Assembly: GCA_023101885.1 (NCBI GenBank)
Contig: JALPQD010000101.1
Span: forward strand, 6,170,100-6,234,099
Length of the DNA: 64,000 bases
DNA from: Typhlomys cinereus
Taxonomy: Eukaryota > Chordata > Mammalia > Rodentia > Platacanthomyidae
Direction of reading: 5' to 3'
Of this stretch, positions 35,336 through 64,000 are shown in pieces (position 1 is the first letter of the stretch; each line of letters starts with the position of its first letter). Both the position numbers and the translations under genes were made by a program. Under the pieces are notes generated by a model. It saw only the letters and a list, made by a program, of their open reading frames with translations. It made no database searches and was not told where the DNA came from.

Positions 35336-35967
35336 TTTTTTGGGGGTGGATTTAAAATATATTTTAATGAAAATGCTTTCTTTTAAATAAAAATGATTTG
35401 CATGTTGTAACCTGAAGCTGCGGTGGCATCAGGACGTGGCTTCCTGCTTCTCGGGCTTCAGATGCCACTGCGTGAACCCAGTGCTCTTGAGGCACGTGCC
35501 GGACACGGTCTCCTCCGTGGAAGCCCTTGCGGCAGCTTCAGGGGCTTGATCCTTATCAAGCGTTTAACCATTCTCAGTTTTGCATTCACTGAAGGAATAT
35601 GCTGGAGAATTTGAGGGGTATGTGCTTTTTCTAGTCCAAGCTTCTTTATCGTAGCCTTTTCCCAATATGGACACCTTTTTGTATTTCTTATTCTGGTGAC
35701 AGTATGCAGCTTATGAGGATGCTGGGGATCCCCACCATATTTTTCTTGCTCTTCAGGACTCGGTTGAAATGCTTTATCTGGGATTCTTGATTTGGTAAAT
35801 TTGTGACGAATCCTCTCTGTACCCATGAGAGATTCCACACCTTTTGTGGGAGTCTGTAGCCTGCCCTGAGGCCTCTGAACTACTGAATGCAAAAATCCCA
35901 GCCCACAGTGAAGTGATTCTTTTGTTTAAAAGGCTGAGCTTCACATCACGTCCTTCCTGGAAGTTCT
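35336..35967 (-). pseudogene. MRPL30 processed pseudogene
   Basis: The minus strand carries an intronless copy of the mitochondrial large-subunit protein L30 (uL30m) mRNA. The reading is open for 144 codons (35892 down to 35458) and keeps family stretches such as [41 protein letters not shown] and [13 protein letters not shown]. The normal ATG context is altered. A one-base loss just after the PQGLP motif shifts the frame, so the last 30 or so residues of the usual ~160-residue protein are not made. A short A-rich end lies at the left, and imperfect 16-base target duplications flank it: GGGTTTTCTTGAACTC (35320-35335) and GGGTTTTCTTGAGTTC (35968-35983). It lies antisense in Anxa11 intron 1 with no promoter evident. 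Confidence 0.92.
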
Positions 35968-36389
35968 GGGTTTTCTTGAGTTCTTGATGCGGTCTCTAAT
36001 TCCAGTGTGCGGTGGTCTGCAATTCAAATCAGGCTGACCCAAGCTGGAATTCGTGCCGACTGGACCTGCAGACTTAAGGGGCTGAGTCTCATGAGCCTGT
36101 CAATCAAATGTATGTGTTGTGTATGGCCTATTAAGTTCACAGCAAAACTGAGGGGAAAGTGCACAGCCCCCCTTATTCCTCCTGGCCCTGCCCACTGTCC
36201 ACGTGGCACCACAGTGGTACCTTGGTCACAGTCGGTGACTCATCTCTCATATGTCATTACCACCCACAGCCCCTGGTGTTTGCTCTTGGTGTTGTGTGCT
36301 CGCTGGGCTTCTGACTGCAGTGGAGGACAGGTGTCCGTCCGTGTTGTCACACAGCTGCTCCTTCGCTCTCTCCCCAGTGCCTAGCAACT

Positions 36390-36535
36390 TTTTCTTGTAC
36401 CATAATTTTGCCTTTGCCGTTTCATGACTTCATAGCTCATTTCTTTGTACTGTACCGTAATAATCACATTGGCTGTACCGTCGTTGTTTATTTCACCTAC
36501 TGAAGAACATCTTGGTTCTTTGCAGAAATCGGTTG
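36390..36535 (-). mobile_element. Old L1 fragment
   Basis: 'catgacttcatagctcatttctt' followed by 'ttcacctactgaagaacatcttggtt' is the antisense of the L1 ORF2 C-terminal region as commonly seen in old mammalian L1s. Confidence 0.7.
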
Positions 36536-36699
36536 TCTTGGGTGCCTGCCCCTCGTGGGCACACTGGAGTCCGTGAGTTCTTTTCCAGCTCCATGCCCCT
36601 CGTGGATTCCATGCCTGGAGTCCATAAGTTCCAGTCTCTCTCTCCTCTAATAAACTCTAGCTACCTTAATTCTCTTAAACAGAAAAAGAAATCAGTTGT

Positions 36700-37109
36700 T
36701 GTTGCAGTCTTCCTGATAAATGACCATCACACAGCTTAAGGGAACAAGGAGTTTACTTTCTTACGACAGTCCGGTTACATTTCATAGTCCAGCTTGACAG
36801 GAGAGCATGCACCAACACCAGGGCTGAGGGAACTGGCCACACCATCACTGCATAACGGCTGAGAGATGGACAATCCTTACTTGGCCAGACCAGCATGTCT
36901 GGCCAGGTAAACAGGATGCCAACTCTCTCAACAGCTCTCTGTGATTTATCCAGGGCCTAATCCCCCCCATCATGGGCTGGGTCTTCCCCATCAGCTAGAC
37001 AATGTTCTTCAGGTTTGCTCTGGGCTCAACTCAACCATCAACTCTCTACAACTGTGCCCAGAGCTCAAACCCTCAAGAGTGAAGTTGACACCTGTGCTTA
37101 ACTATGACA
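36700..37109 (-). mobile_element. LTR-like repeat, complete copy
   Basis: A 410-bp antisense copy with exact 5-bp flanks GTTGT (36695-36699 and 37110-37114). Its ends read TGTTGCAGTC and AACTATGACA on the + strand. Confidence 0.8.
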
Positions 37110-37124
37110 GTTGTCTTCTTCCAC

Positions 37125-37210
37125 CATGCGAGTTTCTGGGGATTATTGAACTCAGGTCTCCAGATTTGCCCATGGGCACTGTTGCCCACTGAGCCATCTG
37201 TCAGCCCACA
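37125..37210 (-). mobile_element. tRNA-headed SINE fragment
   Basis: 'accatgcgagtttctggggattattgaactcagg' and 'cactgagccatctgtcagcccaca' are the head of an antisense B2/B4-type SINE. It sits directly between the LTR-like copy and the next SINE. Confidence 0.6.
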
Positions 37211-37229
37211 GGGAGGTTCTTTTTAAATT

Positions 37230-37287
37230 TTTTTTTATTATTATTATTTATTCAACTGTGTGCATGTGCGTGTGTATGTGCGCGCGC

Positions 37288-37326
<39 letters not shown>

Positions 37327-37539
37327 TGTGTATGTGTAGAACCACGGACGAATTCGCGAACCACCATGGACGCCTCCACCTCCTTCTGCCCCGGGATTCA
37401 CAAGCTCCGCCCTACCAGGACCAGAAGCGCAGGCCGCCCCCGCTTCCGCCTGGCGTCTATATGTGGGATCTGGGATCCGAACTCAGGACCTTCCGCCTGC
37501 AAGGCGGAGGCTTAACCCCTGAGCCACCTCTCCAGCCCC
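37230..37539 (-). mobile_element. B2-superfamily SINE, young copy
   Basis: Full length, with (TTA)n end, CG/TG-rich tract at 37258-37325 and body matching the copies at 13673 and 27306. Target duplications GGAGGTTCTTTTTAAATT (37212-37229) and GGAGGGGCTTTTTAAATT (37540-37557) agree at 16 of 18 bases. Confidence 0.9.
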
Positions 37540-38309
37540 GGAGGGGCTTTTTAAATTGGGCGTCATAAAACTCTTGCCAACACTGCTGTGTGCGAAACTG
37601 AGCCGTCCCCCAAAGGCCCATGTGTTAAAGTTTAGGTGGTCTGCCGTGGTGCTATTCGAGGGTGGTGGACCCTTCAGGAGGTGTGGGGCCTGCCTGGGAG
37701 GCATGTCCTTGAAGAGTATATTGGGACCACCACTCTACCCCCCCAATCCTGCCTTTGCTTTCTGGCCGTGAGGAACAGGAAGGAGCAGCTTTGCTCAGCT
37801 GTATACTTCTGCCTCACCTCAAGCAACAGGACAACCCACCACGCCCTGAAACCTCTGAAACCATGCACTGAAATGAACCTTTCTTTCCTACAGGTCCTTT
37901 ATCTTAGGAATTTTGTCAGTGACCAAAAACAAAACGAAACAAAACAAAACTAACTAACTTTCAGGTTTTGTACGTAGACACAAGTTTTCAGTTCATTGGG
38001 GCCCATACCAAGAGCGCCATGATCTCTGGTTGATGTGGTTACTTTAGTTTGAAAAGAAGCTGCTTACATAGCAGCGCTGACCTTTTGCTTTTTCCCATAG
38101 CAACAAGTGATCCGTACCTCCCAGTTGTTTGGATCTGAGCTCTTGATTGGCCCTTCTAATGTAGCTATACATCTCTTGGTTCAGTTGCCCTGCGTTTTTA
38201 ATCATGCGGTTTGTTCTCTTGTTTATAGTTCAGTTCTTTGTGTATTTTGTCCCTTTATCACATGTGTCTTTTTGCAGATATTTTCAACCATTCTACAGCT
38301 TTTTTAAAC

Positions 38310-38415
38310 CAGGCTCTTGCTATGTTGCCCAGGCTGGTCTCAAACCCTTGAATCCAAGGGGTTCTTCTCCTGCCTCAGCCTCCTACGCTGAAGGGATTAC
38401 AGGTGTGCACCATCA
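38310..38415 (-). mobile_element. B1/7SL-type SINE (antisense)
   Basis: 'gctatgttgcccaggctggtctcaaac', 'ctgcctcagcctcctacgctgaagggattacaggtgtgcacc' is the antisense of a 7SL-derived monomer. It looks close to the ancestral form. Confidence 0.85.
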
Positions 38416-38489
38416 TGCCCGGTTCTCCCTCTTTCACTTAAAAAAAATCTATTAGCAAGGATGGTCATAGCTGTATGTATATATTCACA

Positions 38490-38543
38490 TTTGAAAAAAA
38501 ATTTTAAACTTTGTTTTGCGTGTATGTGTGTGTGTGTGTGTGT

Positions 38544-38581
<38 letters not shown>

Positions 38582-38808
38582 CGGGGGCACTGTGTGTCCC
38601 TGTGGAGGACCAAGGGTGACTTCGCAAATCATTCTGGATTGCTTTTACCTCCTCCTTGCTTCACTCTGGGATTTCCCAGGCTCCGCCCACCAGGGCTGAA
38701 AATGTAAGCCGCCATCTCTGCCTGGAGTTTTTATGTGGGACCTGGGATCCGAACTTAGGACATTCTGTTTTCGAGGCAGAGTCTTAACCGTAGCCATCTC
38801 TCCAGCCC
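38490..38808 (-). mobile_element. B2-superfamily SINE with (TG)n
   Basis: An older-subfamily copy: (TG)n at 38522-38580, body 'ggaccaagggtgacttcg' and head ending 'ccatctctccagcccta'. TATATTCACA repeats exactly at 38480-38489 and 38809-38818. Confidence 0.9.
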
Positions 38809-40114
38809 TATATTCACACGCTCGAATTATTTGCTTGGATTTTGTGTGAGAGCAAGTGACCGTTCCACCAGCATGCTGGGAAGGGCTGGGGGAAGAGCCT
38901 TGCATGAAGGTACCACTCTCGGCCAGGCCTGCTTGGTCTACTTCTGGGTGCCGAGGGGCTTTTGCTTGTCAGCTTTGGTGTAGTGTGGTTTCTGTCCCTG
39001 TCCCTACATGATCCCTCGCTGACCTTCTAGAAGGTACTTTTGGGCTCGTGCGCCATGCAGGTACTGCTGCCACCCACTCATGTCCCTGGAAGTCAGGCAG
39101 GACCCTGGAAGATAAACACAGGCCACCCTTGCTGCTGGCTGGAGACCTCATCCTGTTGGCATGGGAAACACTACCCCTATTGTGGTGTGGGGTGACCGAG
39201 CTGTCTCAATGTAGCATCTATAGATTTGTGTGTGGGGGTCTTTGACTGTTTCCCTCAGGACAGAGGGCTTGAAGGGTGTACCTTTGTACACGTTTGTAGT
39301 TTGGGGGAACACACCCTTTCCCAGGTCCTGACATGCGCCTCAGTTGGCTGCTGAGTACCTGGGCTTGATTCTGAGGGACACCAAGATGCCTGCATCTTGG
39401 TGCTTGTCCTCTGAGCCCACTGCTGGGAAACAGAGTGAAATCGTATAAGTTAGCAAGTGTCCAACTACCTGACAGGATGAGTACTTTCTGGGCTCTGCCA
39501 CCCAGAAAACACACGATGTTCCCATCCAAAGATAGACAGGCAGCCGTGTCCACAGAGAGGAGGGAAGGGACTGTCCTTCCCTGTGCTCTAGGGACCACAC
39601 CTGGGGCTTTGAGTTCTGACCATCCTCAGAAATAAAGACAAGAGAGGAGTCTGGGGGAAGGGAGGACGAGGACTTGGGGGTCCTTAGCCTGTCTGTGGGG
39701 CTCCCGGGACAGGGCTCTTCCGCGCCGGCCTGGAAGCCCAGCAGCAGCTCTCCTGGGACTGTCCTGTGTGTCCCTGTCCGTGCTGGCCAACCAACCTGAG
39801 GTCCCCTCGTAATCCCAGCCAGGCTGCCTGGAACTGAATGGGTCCTGTGTGAGTTATTTTAATCTTGGAAGAGCCGCAAGGCCATGTGGGGCGAGAGAGG
39901 CAGCTTCAAGCACACGCAGAGCCGCCCGCTTGAATCGGGTCTTTTCTTGGGTTATTTCTGTTGGGACGTGATGAACGCATGGGGTCTGGACACACGCCAC
40001 AAACTTCCCCGCTAGCCCGGTTCCCTCCAGAGACAATCTAGTGCCACCCAATGTCTTGTGTGGCATGCCAGGATGCCAGGAGGCTGTGGGTGCCTGTTTT
40101 CCTTTTTCCTTTTA

Positions 40115-40158
40115 CTTGTTTATTTATTAAAGAGTAAGAGTGAGGGCGTGCGTAGGAG

Positions 40159-40206
<48 letters not shown>

Positions 40207-40356
40207 CTGCATGCATGCATGTCATAGCACATGGTAGAGGTCAGAGGATTTTTGGAAGTCAGTTCTCTCCTTCCACCATGTGGGCTTCTGAGGATTGAAC
40301 TCAGGTTGCAGGTTTGCGAGCAGGCGCCTTACCCACTGAGCCATCTCTCTGCCCCC
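40115..40356 (-). mobile_element. B4-like SINE with (GA)n
   Basis: 'aagagtaagagtgagggcg', (GA)n at 40160-40205, 'ggtagaggtcagagg', 'ccaccatgtgggcttctg' and 'cccactgagccatctctctgcccc' make an antisense tRNA-headed SINE. Confidence 0.75.
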
Positions 40357-40689
40357 CTCTGCTTGCTTTCTTTCTTTGGCTTCATGCACTGATGGTGCTG
40401 CATCTTGATTGATAGGGGATTCATTTCAAATCCCCAAATACCGAACGCCCTGCGCAGCAGCCTTTCCGGAGGGGCAGGTGCCAATCACAGTTACTGCTCA
40501 GGGGTTCAGAAGATTGAGAACTGTGAGGGGAGGGTCCTCAGATGGCGCCGGAGGTCCCCAGTTGTGGTTCCCTCCAAGGTCATGGTGGCCTCGCCTTGCT
40601 TTGCATCGTGTGCCTAGCATGTTCGGAGGTCTGGGAGCCAGATCCACTTGGTGCGGCCCGTGGCCCCTTAAGGAAAATCTATAGCTTCT

Positions 40690-41050
40690 GTGGTGTTAAC
40701 CTGCATTGCGGCTGATGAACTCATGGCCAGAAGGCTTAAGGGAACAAGGGGTCTATTCTCGCTTACGGCAGTTTAGTTACAACTTGGCAGAAGAGCCCAC
40801 ACCAACACCAAGGGCCGAGGGGACTGGCCACACCACACGCACAGGACTGTACTTGCCAGACCAGCATGTCTGGCCAAGTGTACCAAAGAATGCCAACTTT
40901 CTCAGTCAGTTCCCTCCATTTTATTCACTTGTCCAGGGACTAATACCATCCACCATGGGCTGCGTCTTCCTTATCAATTAGACTTCTTCTGCAGGCTCCC
41001 TTGGGAAATAACTACAAATTCTCTACAAATGTGCCCTGTATCTAACTGAC
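40690..41050 (-). mobile_element. LTR-like repeat, old copy
   Basis: It follows the family order ('gcttaagggaacaagggg', 'caccaacaccaagggc', 'cagaccagcatgtctggcca', 'accatgggctgcgtcttcc') but its borders and flanks are decayed. Confidence 0.7.
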
Positions 41051-41125
41051 AGCATCGTTCCCACAGTGTTGCCAGTTCTTCAAAGTAGATGTGATGGGCA
41101 GCTAGAAAATTGGAGGTAGTATACA

Positions 41126-41285
41126 GACAATAGTTCTCAAAAAGTGTGGTTCCTGGATCAGTAGCATCACCTGGGAGCTTGTCAGGATGCTAATTCTGGT
41201 TTGGCTCAGACAGAAACTCTGGATGTAGAGTCTGTAATGGGCCTTTAGTGCCTCTGGGTAATTCACATGCACACTGTGTGTGAGA
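41126..41285 (+). mobile_element. MER5A-like hAT element
   Basis: 'agttctcaaaaagtgtggttcctgga', 'gtagcatcacctgggagcttgtcag', 'cagacagaaactctgga' and the ending 'ttcacatgcac' match the MER5A (hAT-Charlie) consensus as I know it. It is shared by placental mammals and therefore old. Confidence 0.85.
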
Positions 41286-41405
41286 AGGAGCCCCTATATG
41301 GGATGTGTTAGTGTGACTACTCGGATCATGTCTTTCCTCACACGCTCTTGTCTGGCTGGTCGTTGAGTCTCTTTGCTCACTGCAGAGCAGTGGCTATTAG
41401 GTGGC

Positions 41406-41836
41406 TGTTGCAGTTCGCCTGCATGGTTGCTGATAAATGACCATCAAATGGCTTAAGGGAACAAGGAGTTTATTCTCTCTTACGATTCCTGGTTACAGTT
41501 CTCAGTCCAGCTTGACGGGAGAGCATGCACCAACACCAGGGCTGAGGGAACTGGCCACACCATCACCACATAATGGTCGAGAGATGGACAATTCTTTCTT
41601 GTCAGACCAGCATGTCTGGCCAAGTGAACAGAAGGATGCCGATTTCCTCAACCACCTCTCTGTATTTTGTTCACCTGTTCAGAGCCTAGTCCCACCCACC
41701 ATGGGCTGGGTCTGCTCCATCAATTAGACCATCTCTTGCATGTTTGCTCTGGGCTTAACTCAACTATTAATTCTCTACAAATGTGCCCAGAGCTCAAACC
41801 CTCAACAGTCAAGTTGACACGTGCTTAACTATAACA
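41406..41836 (-). mobile_element. LTR-like repeat, complete copy
   Basis: A 431-bp antisense copy. Its + strand ends are TGTTGCAGTT and AACTATAACA, inverted repeats of each other at 8 of 10 bases. Exact flanks GTGGC (41401-41405 and 41837-41841). Confidence 0.85.
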
Positions 41837-42519
41837 GTGGCCAATGCAGGCATGTTCAGGACAGTCTTTGGCTGATCTGTGTCCCTCCTGGGCATTTTGA
41901 TTGATGTGGGGCATTGGCAAGGATCTGTGTACAGGACGAGAAGAGTCCCACCTGCCCTCTGGGTTCACTTGTCTTTCCCTTACTCTGAGCATCATCTGCC
42001 TCATCTCCCTGACTCGGGGCTCTGTGGCAGATGGGCCCTTCTGAAGACCCCGCTTGAGTCTAGGAACAATGACTTTATACTTTGCCTGATGAACTGGCAG
42101 TGAGAATGAGTATTATAGCTTAGGTCAGATCCTAAGTGTGTGTTGGGATGTGTGTGGATAGCTTGGGGTCTGTAGGTGGGAAGCAGGGAGACGGGGGCCT
42201 TTGGACCCCCCTTTTGTGGGGGGACGTGCTGAGGAAGGAAGATGAGCCGAGCAGACATCTAGGGATGTGGTCCCTAGAATCTGAGGTCCAAACACACCCA
42301 GACTAATGCAAGCTGTCAGTGAAGGACTGGCAAGGAACCCTGGCAGGCTTGTGGGTGACCCAAAGAACCCATGCTGGAGGCCCAGCGGGGGGTGTGGACT
42401 AGGTGTCGTGCTGGGGCGTGTGGGGCTGGTGCAATCCTACGAAGCAGGTCCCAGCAGGCCTGGTGGGTAGGACCCTCAACTGAACCTGACACACTTTCTC
42501 TTCCCTTCTAGGTCTCACC

Positions 42520-60577
<18,058 letters not shown>

Positions 60578-61225
60578 GTGTGACTGTGGCTCACTTCTGC
60601 CCCCTGCTGGCAACGGTTGCTCCAAGAAAAGACCCAAAGAGGCGCCTAGTTTCTCCCAATCCACCCGGTGACCCCAGTTGTACCATTTTCCCTAAAGCCT
60701 GCCCCTCGTTCACATATTGTGCCGAAGGACCCCGGGGGTCCTCGAGCTCTCAGGATGCCTCCCCGGCTCTTGTGGCCCCCTGCTCTCAAATGGCTTGTGC
60801 AATCATTCCTTGTTGCTTGTTAGCCAAGAAGACTTAGCTTCACTCTAGTTACACAATTTTTTATTTTTATGTGAAGGCATTTAAAAAAAAAACAAAAAAC
60901 AAAAAAACAAAAACAAAAAAAAAATCCTCATTTGCCAGGCAGATGCATACAATTATGTGTCTTCTCCTTCCCACCTCTCAGATGATAAAGGCGAGTCTCC
61001 TAAGGGCGATGTTTGTGTCTGGTGAGGCTGCATCATGAGCTTTGTTTTTGCCAAACTCGCTCTTTTATAAGGGCCAGAGGCTCATTTGTTCCATCCTTGC
61101 AGATCCACGAGGACGAAGCCAGTCCCCCTGCCAGTAGCAAGTCTCCTTGTACTCGGAATGTGCCTTAAACCTGAATGTCTGTAGCCAAAAGCTTTTTCCA
61201 AATTAAAGTCAGCCAGCTCTGGAAC
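60578..61225 (+). other. Anxa11: Anxa11 3' UTR
   Basis: Follows the stop codon without any further acceptor being needed. It includes an A-rich run broken by single C bases at about 60882-60925 and ends about 20 bases after an ATTAAA signal. The exact cleavage site is inferred. Confidence 0.75.
61202..61207 (+). terminator. Anxa11: Polyadenylation signal ATTAAA
   Basis: The commonest AATAAA variant, with a TG/T-rich stretch about 40-55 bases further ('gaggtgccagcttgttttc'), which fits a cleavage and polyadenylation site. Confidence 0.65.
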
Positions 61226-61229
61226 ATTC

Positions 61230-61605
61230 TGGAAATAGCTCTGAGGTGCCAGCTTGTTTTCTTCTGCATCGTGACTCAGGGATTCCCGCCTGGTTAGCCA
61301 GTGGAAATTGTTGAAGTTGAGATTTGTGCTTAGGAGATTCCAAGCACACACTGCTCTGTGGGGACTGGGTTTTACGAACACAGAAAGGAAGAAATCCACA
61401 CAGGGCCCAGGCGCTGACGAGGCTCAAGGGCCCTGGTCAGGTCTGGGTGGTAGAGTTCTCTGGATGAGATAGATAGGACGCGGGTACCAAGCACTAAGTT
61501 CTGGGGAAGGGTAGGAGGATGTGTACATGGGCCCTGGGTGGCCTTGAGGGGGCCTGTGAGGACAGAGAGGTGCCAGGTCAGAGCTTAACATGCTCAACAA
61601 GAAGC
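61230..61605. other. Downstream sequence, nothing recognised
   Basis: No supported gene. In human the neighbour downstream of ANXA11 is the small convergent gene PLAC9, but I could not recognise any of its coding sequence here. Confidence 0.4.
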
Positions 61606-61607
61606 AT

Positions 61608-61975
61608 GAGGACTGGGGAGATGACTCAGTGGTTAAAGCCCTTGCCTTGAAAGCCAAGGGATCCCAGTTCCAAGTCACCAGATCCAACATAAGAATTCTG
61701 GGTGGGCGTGGTGGCCAACCGGTAATTGTAGCTCTGGGAGGCGGAGCCCAGGAATCTTCAGAGCGAATTGACTAGCCAGACTTGCCCTAGTGGTGGCTCT
61801 GGGTTTGATTAGAGACCCAGGCTTGCTTTGAACCTCCACAATCACAATGGTCAAGTGCACTCATGCATGTGCTCCCAGGCGCGCGAGACACACACACACA
61901 CACACACACCAGACTCTACAAATGCATATGCTTAGGCATGTACCCCATACACACATACATGAAAGAAAGGAAGAA
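61608..61975 (+). mobile_element. B2/B4-type SINE with (CA)n
   Basis: The head 'ggactggggagatgactcagtgg' is followed by a B1-like 'gggtgggcgtggtggcc' block and (CA)n at 61890-61908, ending 'aaagaaaggaagaaaaaag'. Confidence 0.7.
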
Positions 61976-62461
61976 AAAAGACATCCTGAGGCGGCCCCTC
62001 TACAAAAGCAGCAAGTCTATGGGAAAATGATCAGGTGGAAGGAAGGAAAGGGGGCCAGGCAAGATGAGTGTTACAGCGACCAGGTGAATGCCAGAGGTTG
62101 GTTGGATTTCATTGTCCTTGGTGTCCCCTCCAAGTGGCAGCATGAGGAGGAACGGTCCATGGTCTCTGGACCTTTCCAGCACAGGAGTGAAGAGAACGGA
62201 CCTCATCAAGACGGGTGATTTTTTTTTTTTTTTTCCATTGTCAGGTTGCACTTTAACACAAGTTCAAATGACTCATTTTGTTCTGCCTGATGCAGAACTC
62301 CCAGGGCTGGCAACCAGGGGTTGGGGTAGGGTGCATTTCAAGGCTGATGTATCAGCCACTGCTCCACAGACAAAGCCTAACAGTTTGTGGGGGAGACAGG
62401 TTTGGGAAGGAAAGGCTGCAAAAGGGGCGCTTTAGGGAGTAAAGGCTTTGAAAAGTTTACA

Positions 62462-62462
<1 letters not shown>

Positions 62463-62504
<42 letters not shown>
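62463..62504. repeat. (CA)n microsatellite
   Basis: About 20 CA units outside any recognised SINE. Confidence 0.9.
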
Positions 62505-62506
<2 letters not shown>

Positions 62507-63009
62507 CGCGTTTGGAAAGGAGGCTGGGATTGTAGATGTAGATGTTGTGGGAGTCTGTTGACTCTGAGAAGTTAACTGAACTGACATGTTACTGGCCGTA
62601 CTTGACAAAATACAAACTGAAAAATGAATAGAAACAGGAAAGACATTGGACTCAGGAGACAGCAGCTTTATATCGGTTGGAAAAACAAAAAGAACCTGGA
62701 TGAATTCAAGGAAGCCACAAACAAAGGAGTCTAGTAATTCAATTTACAGTTGAACTGCAATTAACAAAATGAAATTCTGGACTAGAAAGAATAATAGTTC
62801 TCAAGAAATTATCTAGAGAGGTTCAAGGAAGATTTGATCAGAAGAACCAGGCAACAAGAAGATAGGTCAGTGGATAACAACCAAGTCTGAGGCACAGAAA
62901 TGAGAAAAAAAATGGGGCATTGGCATATGCACCAGTAGAATGGAAAATTTCCATCTCTGATGGAAATCATGCAGAGATGAAATAGAAGTACTTGGGACTC
63001 GAGGGTGAC

Positions 63010-63190
63010 AAGGAGAAATCTGGGTTTCTAAACTCAGGGCTGGTCAACTGGGCTAGTCTGCCATCTTGCCCTGGGGTTTCGTAAGCTCTTCCTTCTGAGA
63101 CTAGAATTACGAGTGACCCTCCATGCCCATCAGACATTTTAAATGGAATCTGGGGATCACTTTAACTACTGCGTCTTCTCCCCAGCCCGT
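63010..63190 (-). mobile_element. Degraded tRNA-headed SINE
   Basis: 'ccctggggtttcgtaagctc', 'cagacattttaaatggaatctggggatc' and 'cttctccccagccc' preserve the antisense body and head of the B2 superfamily. Confidence 0.5.
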
Positions 63191-63199
63191 CAGTCGTTT

Positions 63200-63815
63200 T
63201 CAAACTCACCCACAATGACAAAGCAGGAAACACATCTAAATTTAGTCTGTGACCAGTATCTTGCTGATGTCAAAGCCAGACAAGTCATTACAGATCCCTT
63301 ATAGATTTAAAAATCCCTGGAAAATACTATTAAGCCTTATGTAGGCACATATTGAAAAGACTAAAATCAAGTGGGATTTAGCTCAGAAATTTATCTCATT
63401 CCATAAATGAAAACCAATTAGTGTTATATTAATGAAATGAAGGGAAAAAACCATGAGTTACTCTCACTTGATGTAGAAAAAGCATTAAAAAAAAAACCTA
63501 ACCATTTTACTGCTAATAGAAAACATTCAAGAAACTAATAGGAAAGCCATGTTATAGTCAGTAGAGACATGCATGAAGTCATGTAAAGTGACTCAGCCAC
63601 CGTACAAACAATGTGGTGGTTGTAAAGAAAGAATTATTATTTCCTGGGCAGACTCAAAAGAAAGAAAACATTTACACAACAATGTGTGCGTGAATTTTCA
63701 TAACATTATGTGCAAAAAAAAACAAAACAAAACTCCATTGGTGGGTAGATGAACAAAATGTGGTCCATCAATACCACAGAACATTTTTCAGCCATAAAAA
63801 AGAATGAATGACCTT
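63200..63815 (+). mobile_element. Old L1 ORF2 fragment
   Basis: On the + strand, broken frames keep L1 ORF2-like stretches: a KNHELLSLDVEKAL-like segment (about 63440-63490) and, near 63755-63810, sequence equivalent to the C-terminal '[11 protein letters not shown]' region. Numerous stops and indels make it an inactive remnant. Confidence 0.7.
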
Positions 63816-64000
63816 TCCGCCCACCCAGGATGTGTGGTTCAGGGAGGAAACACTGCTCCCCAGGAAACCTCCCCCCCAGCTAACTCCCAGACCCCAGGTC
63901 ATCCATTCGTCTCAGCTCCTACCACTAGCCAGTTGGAGAGTGCTGCTCTGGGCTGGGGAGGGCCCCTAGGCCACACTCCAGGTCCCCAGGTTAACTGTGG
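63816..64000. other. Window edge, nothing recognised
   Basis: Moderately GC-rich unique sequence at the right end. It might be the 3' end of a convergent neighbouring gene, but nothing in it shows this. Confidence 0.3.

Larger units (their letters stand above)
17525..42511 (+). other. Anxa11: Intron 1 of Anxa11 (about 25 kb)
   Basis: It runs from the GTGAGT donor to the TTCCCTTCTAG acceptor. It contains SINEs, two processed pseudogenes, a minisatellite and LTR-like copies listed separately. The stretches 18060-18640, 18790-21470, 23940-24700, 24820-25980, 27640-28150, 28370-29540, 30320-31420, 31910-32360, 33270-33830, 34570-35320, 37560-38300 and 38820-40110 are mostly single-copy-looking, with no further gene I can support. 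Alternative first exons could hide here. Confidence 0.6.

Noticed and set aside
61230..64000. Possible convergent PLAC9 3' exon downstream
   Set aside because: Expected from human gene order, but no minus-strand reading here resembles PLAC9. It probably lies beyond the window.

Overview
This is mammalian, and specifically rodent, nuclear DNA. Short exons sit in long introns with GT...AG boundaries. There is one CpG island. The intergenic and intronic DNA is packed with rodent-type repeats: ID, B1, B4-like and B2-superfamily tRNA-headed SINEs, old MIR, MER5A and L1 remnants, and very many (CA)n/(TG)n tracts. The dominant SINE is about 310 bp, with a B2-type head and a tail holding a CA microsatellite and a TAA-rich end. 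From memory this does not match mouse or rat B2 and best fits another myodont lineage, for example jerboas, where B2-superfamily 'DIP' SINEs are known. The species call is inference.

The one protein-coding gene I can support is annexin A11 (Anxa11), on the + strand. A CpG-island promoter and a noncoding first exon (donor at 17525) are followed by a 25-kb intron. Fourteen coding exons lie between 42520 and 60577, and a 3' UTR of about 650 nt ends near an ATTAAA signal at 61202. All exon phases join cleanly into 494 codons plus stop: a Gly/Pro/Tyr-rich N-terminal low-complexity domain (residues 1 to about 176) and four annexin repeats, each with its type-2 calcium-site motif and the acidic residue 39 positions after the Thr.

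Layout: 1-17150 is upstream DNA made of repeats and unrecognised sequence, with no gene I can defend. 17280-17950 is the CpG island. 17525-42511 is intron 1, holding two antisense processed pseudogenes (RPL35A at about 29875-30262, MRPL30 at 35336-35967), a 900-bp CA-rich minisatellite at 32367-33266, and many SINEs. 42512-60577 is the compact coding part, interrupted by a 2.56-kb antisense 5'-truncated L1 with a perfect 17-bp target duplication (54051-56614). 61230-64000 is downstream DNA with SINE and L1 remnants.

I found no CRISPR array, operon or exotic new system. The most noteworthy observations are: a repeat family of about 430 bp with TG...CA ends and exact 5-bp target duplications in five copies (LTR-like); a SINE that appears to seed the CA microsatellites; the two ribosomal-protein retrocopies, one with a partial second fragment nearby; the minisatellite; and an annexin N-terminal domain slightly shorter than in mouse or human.
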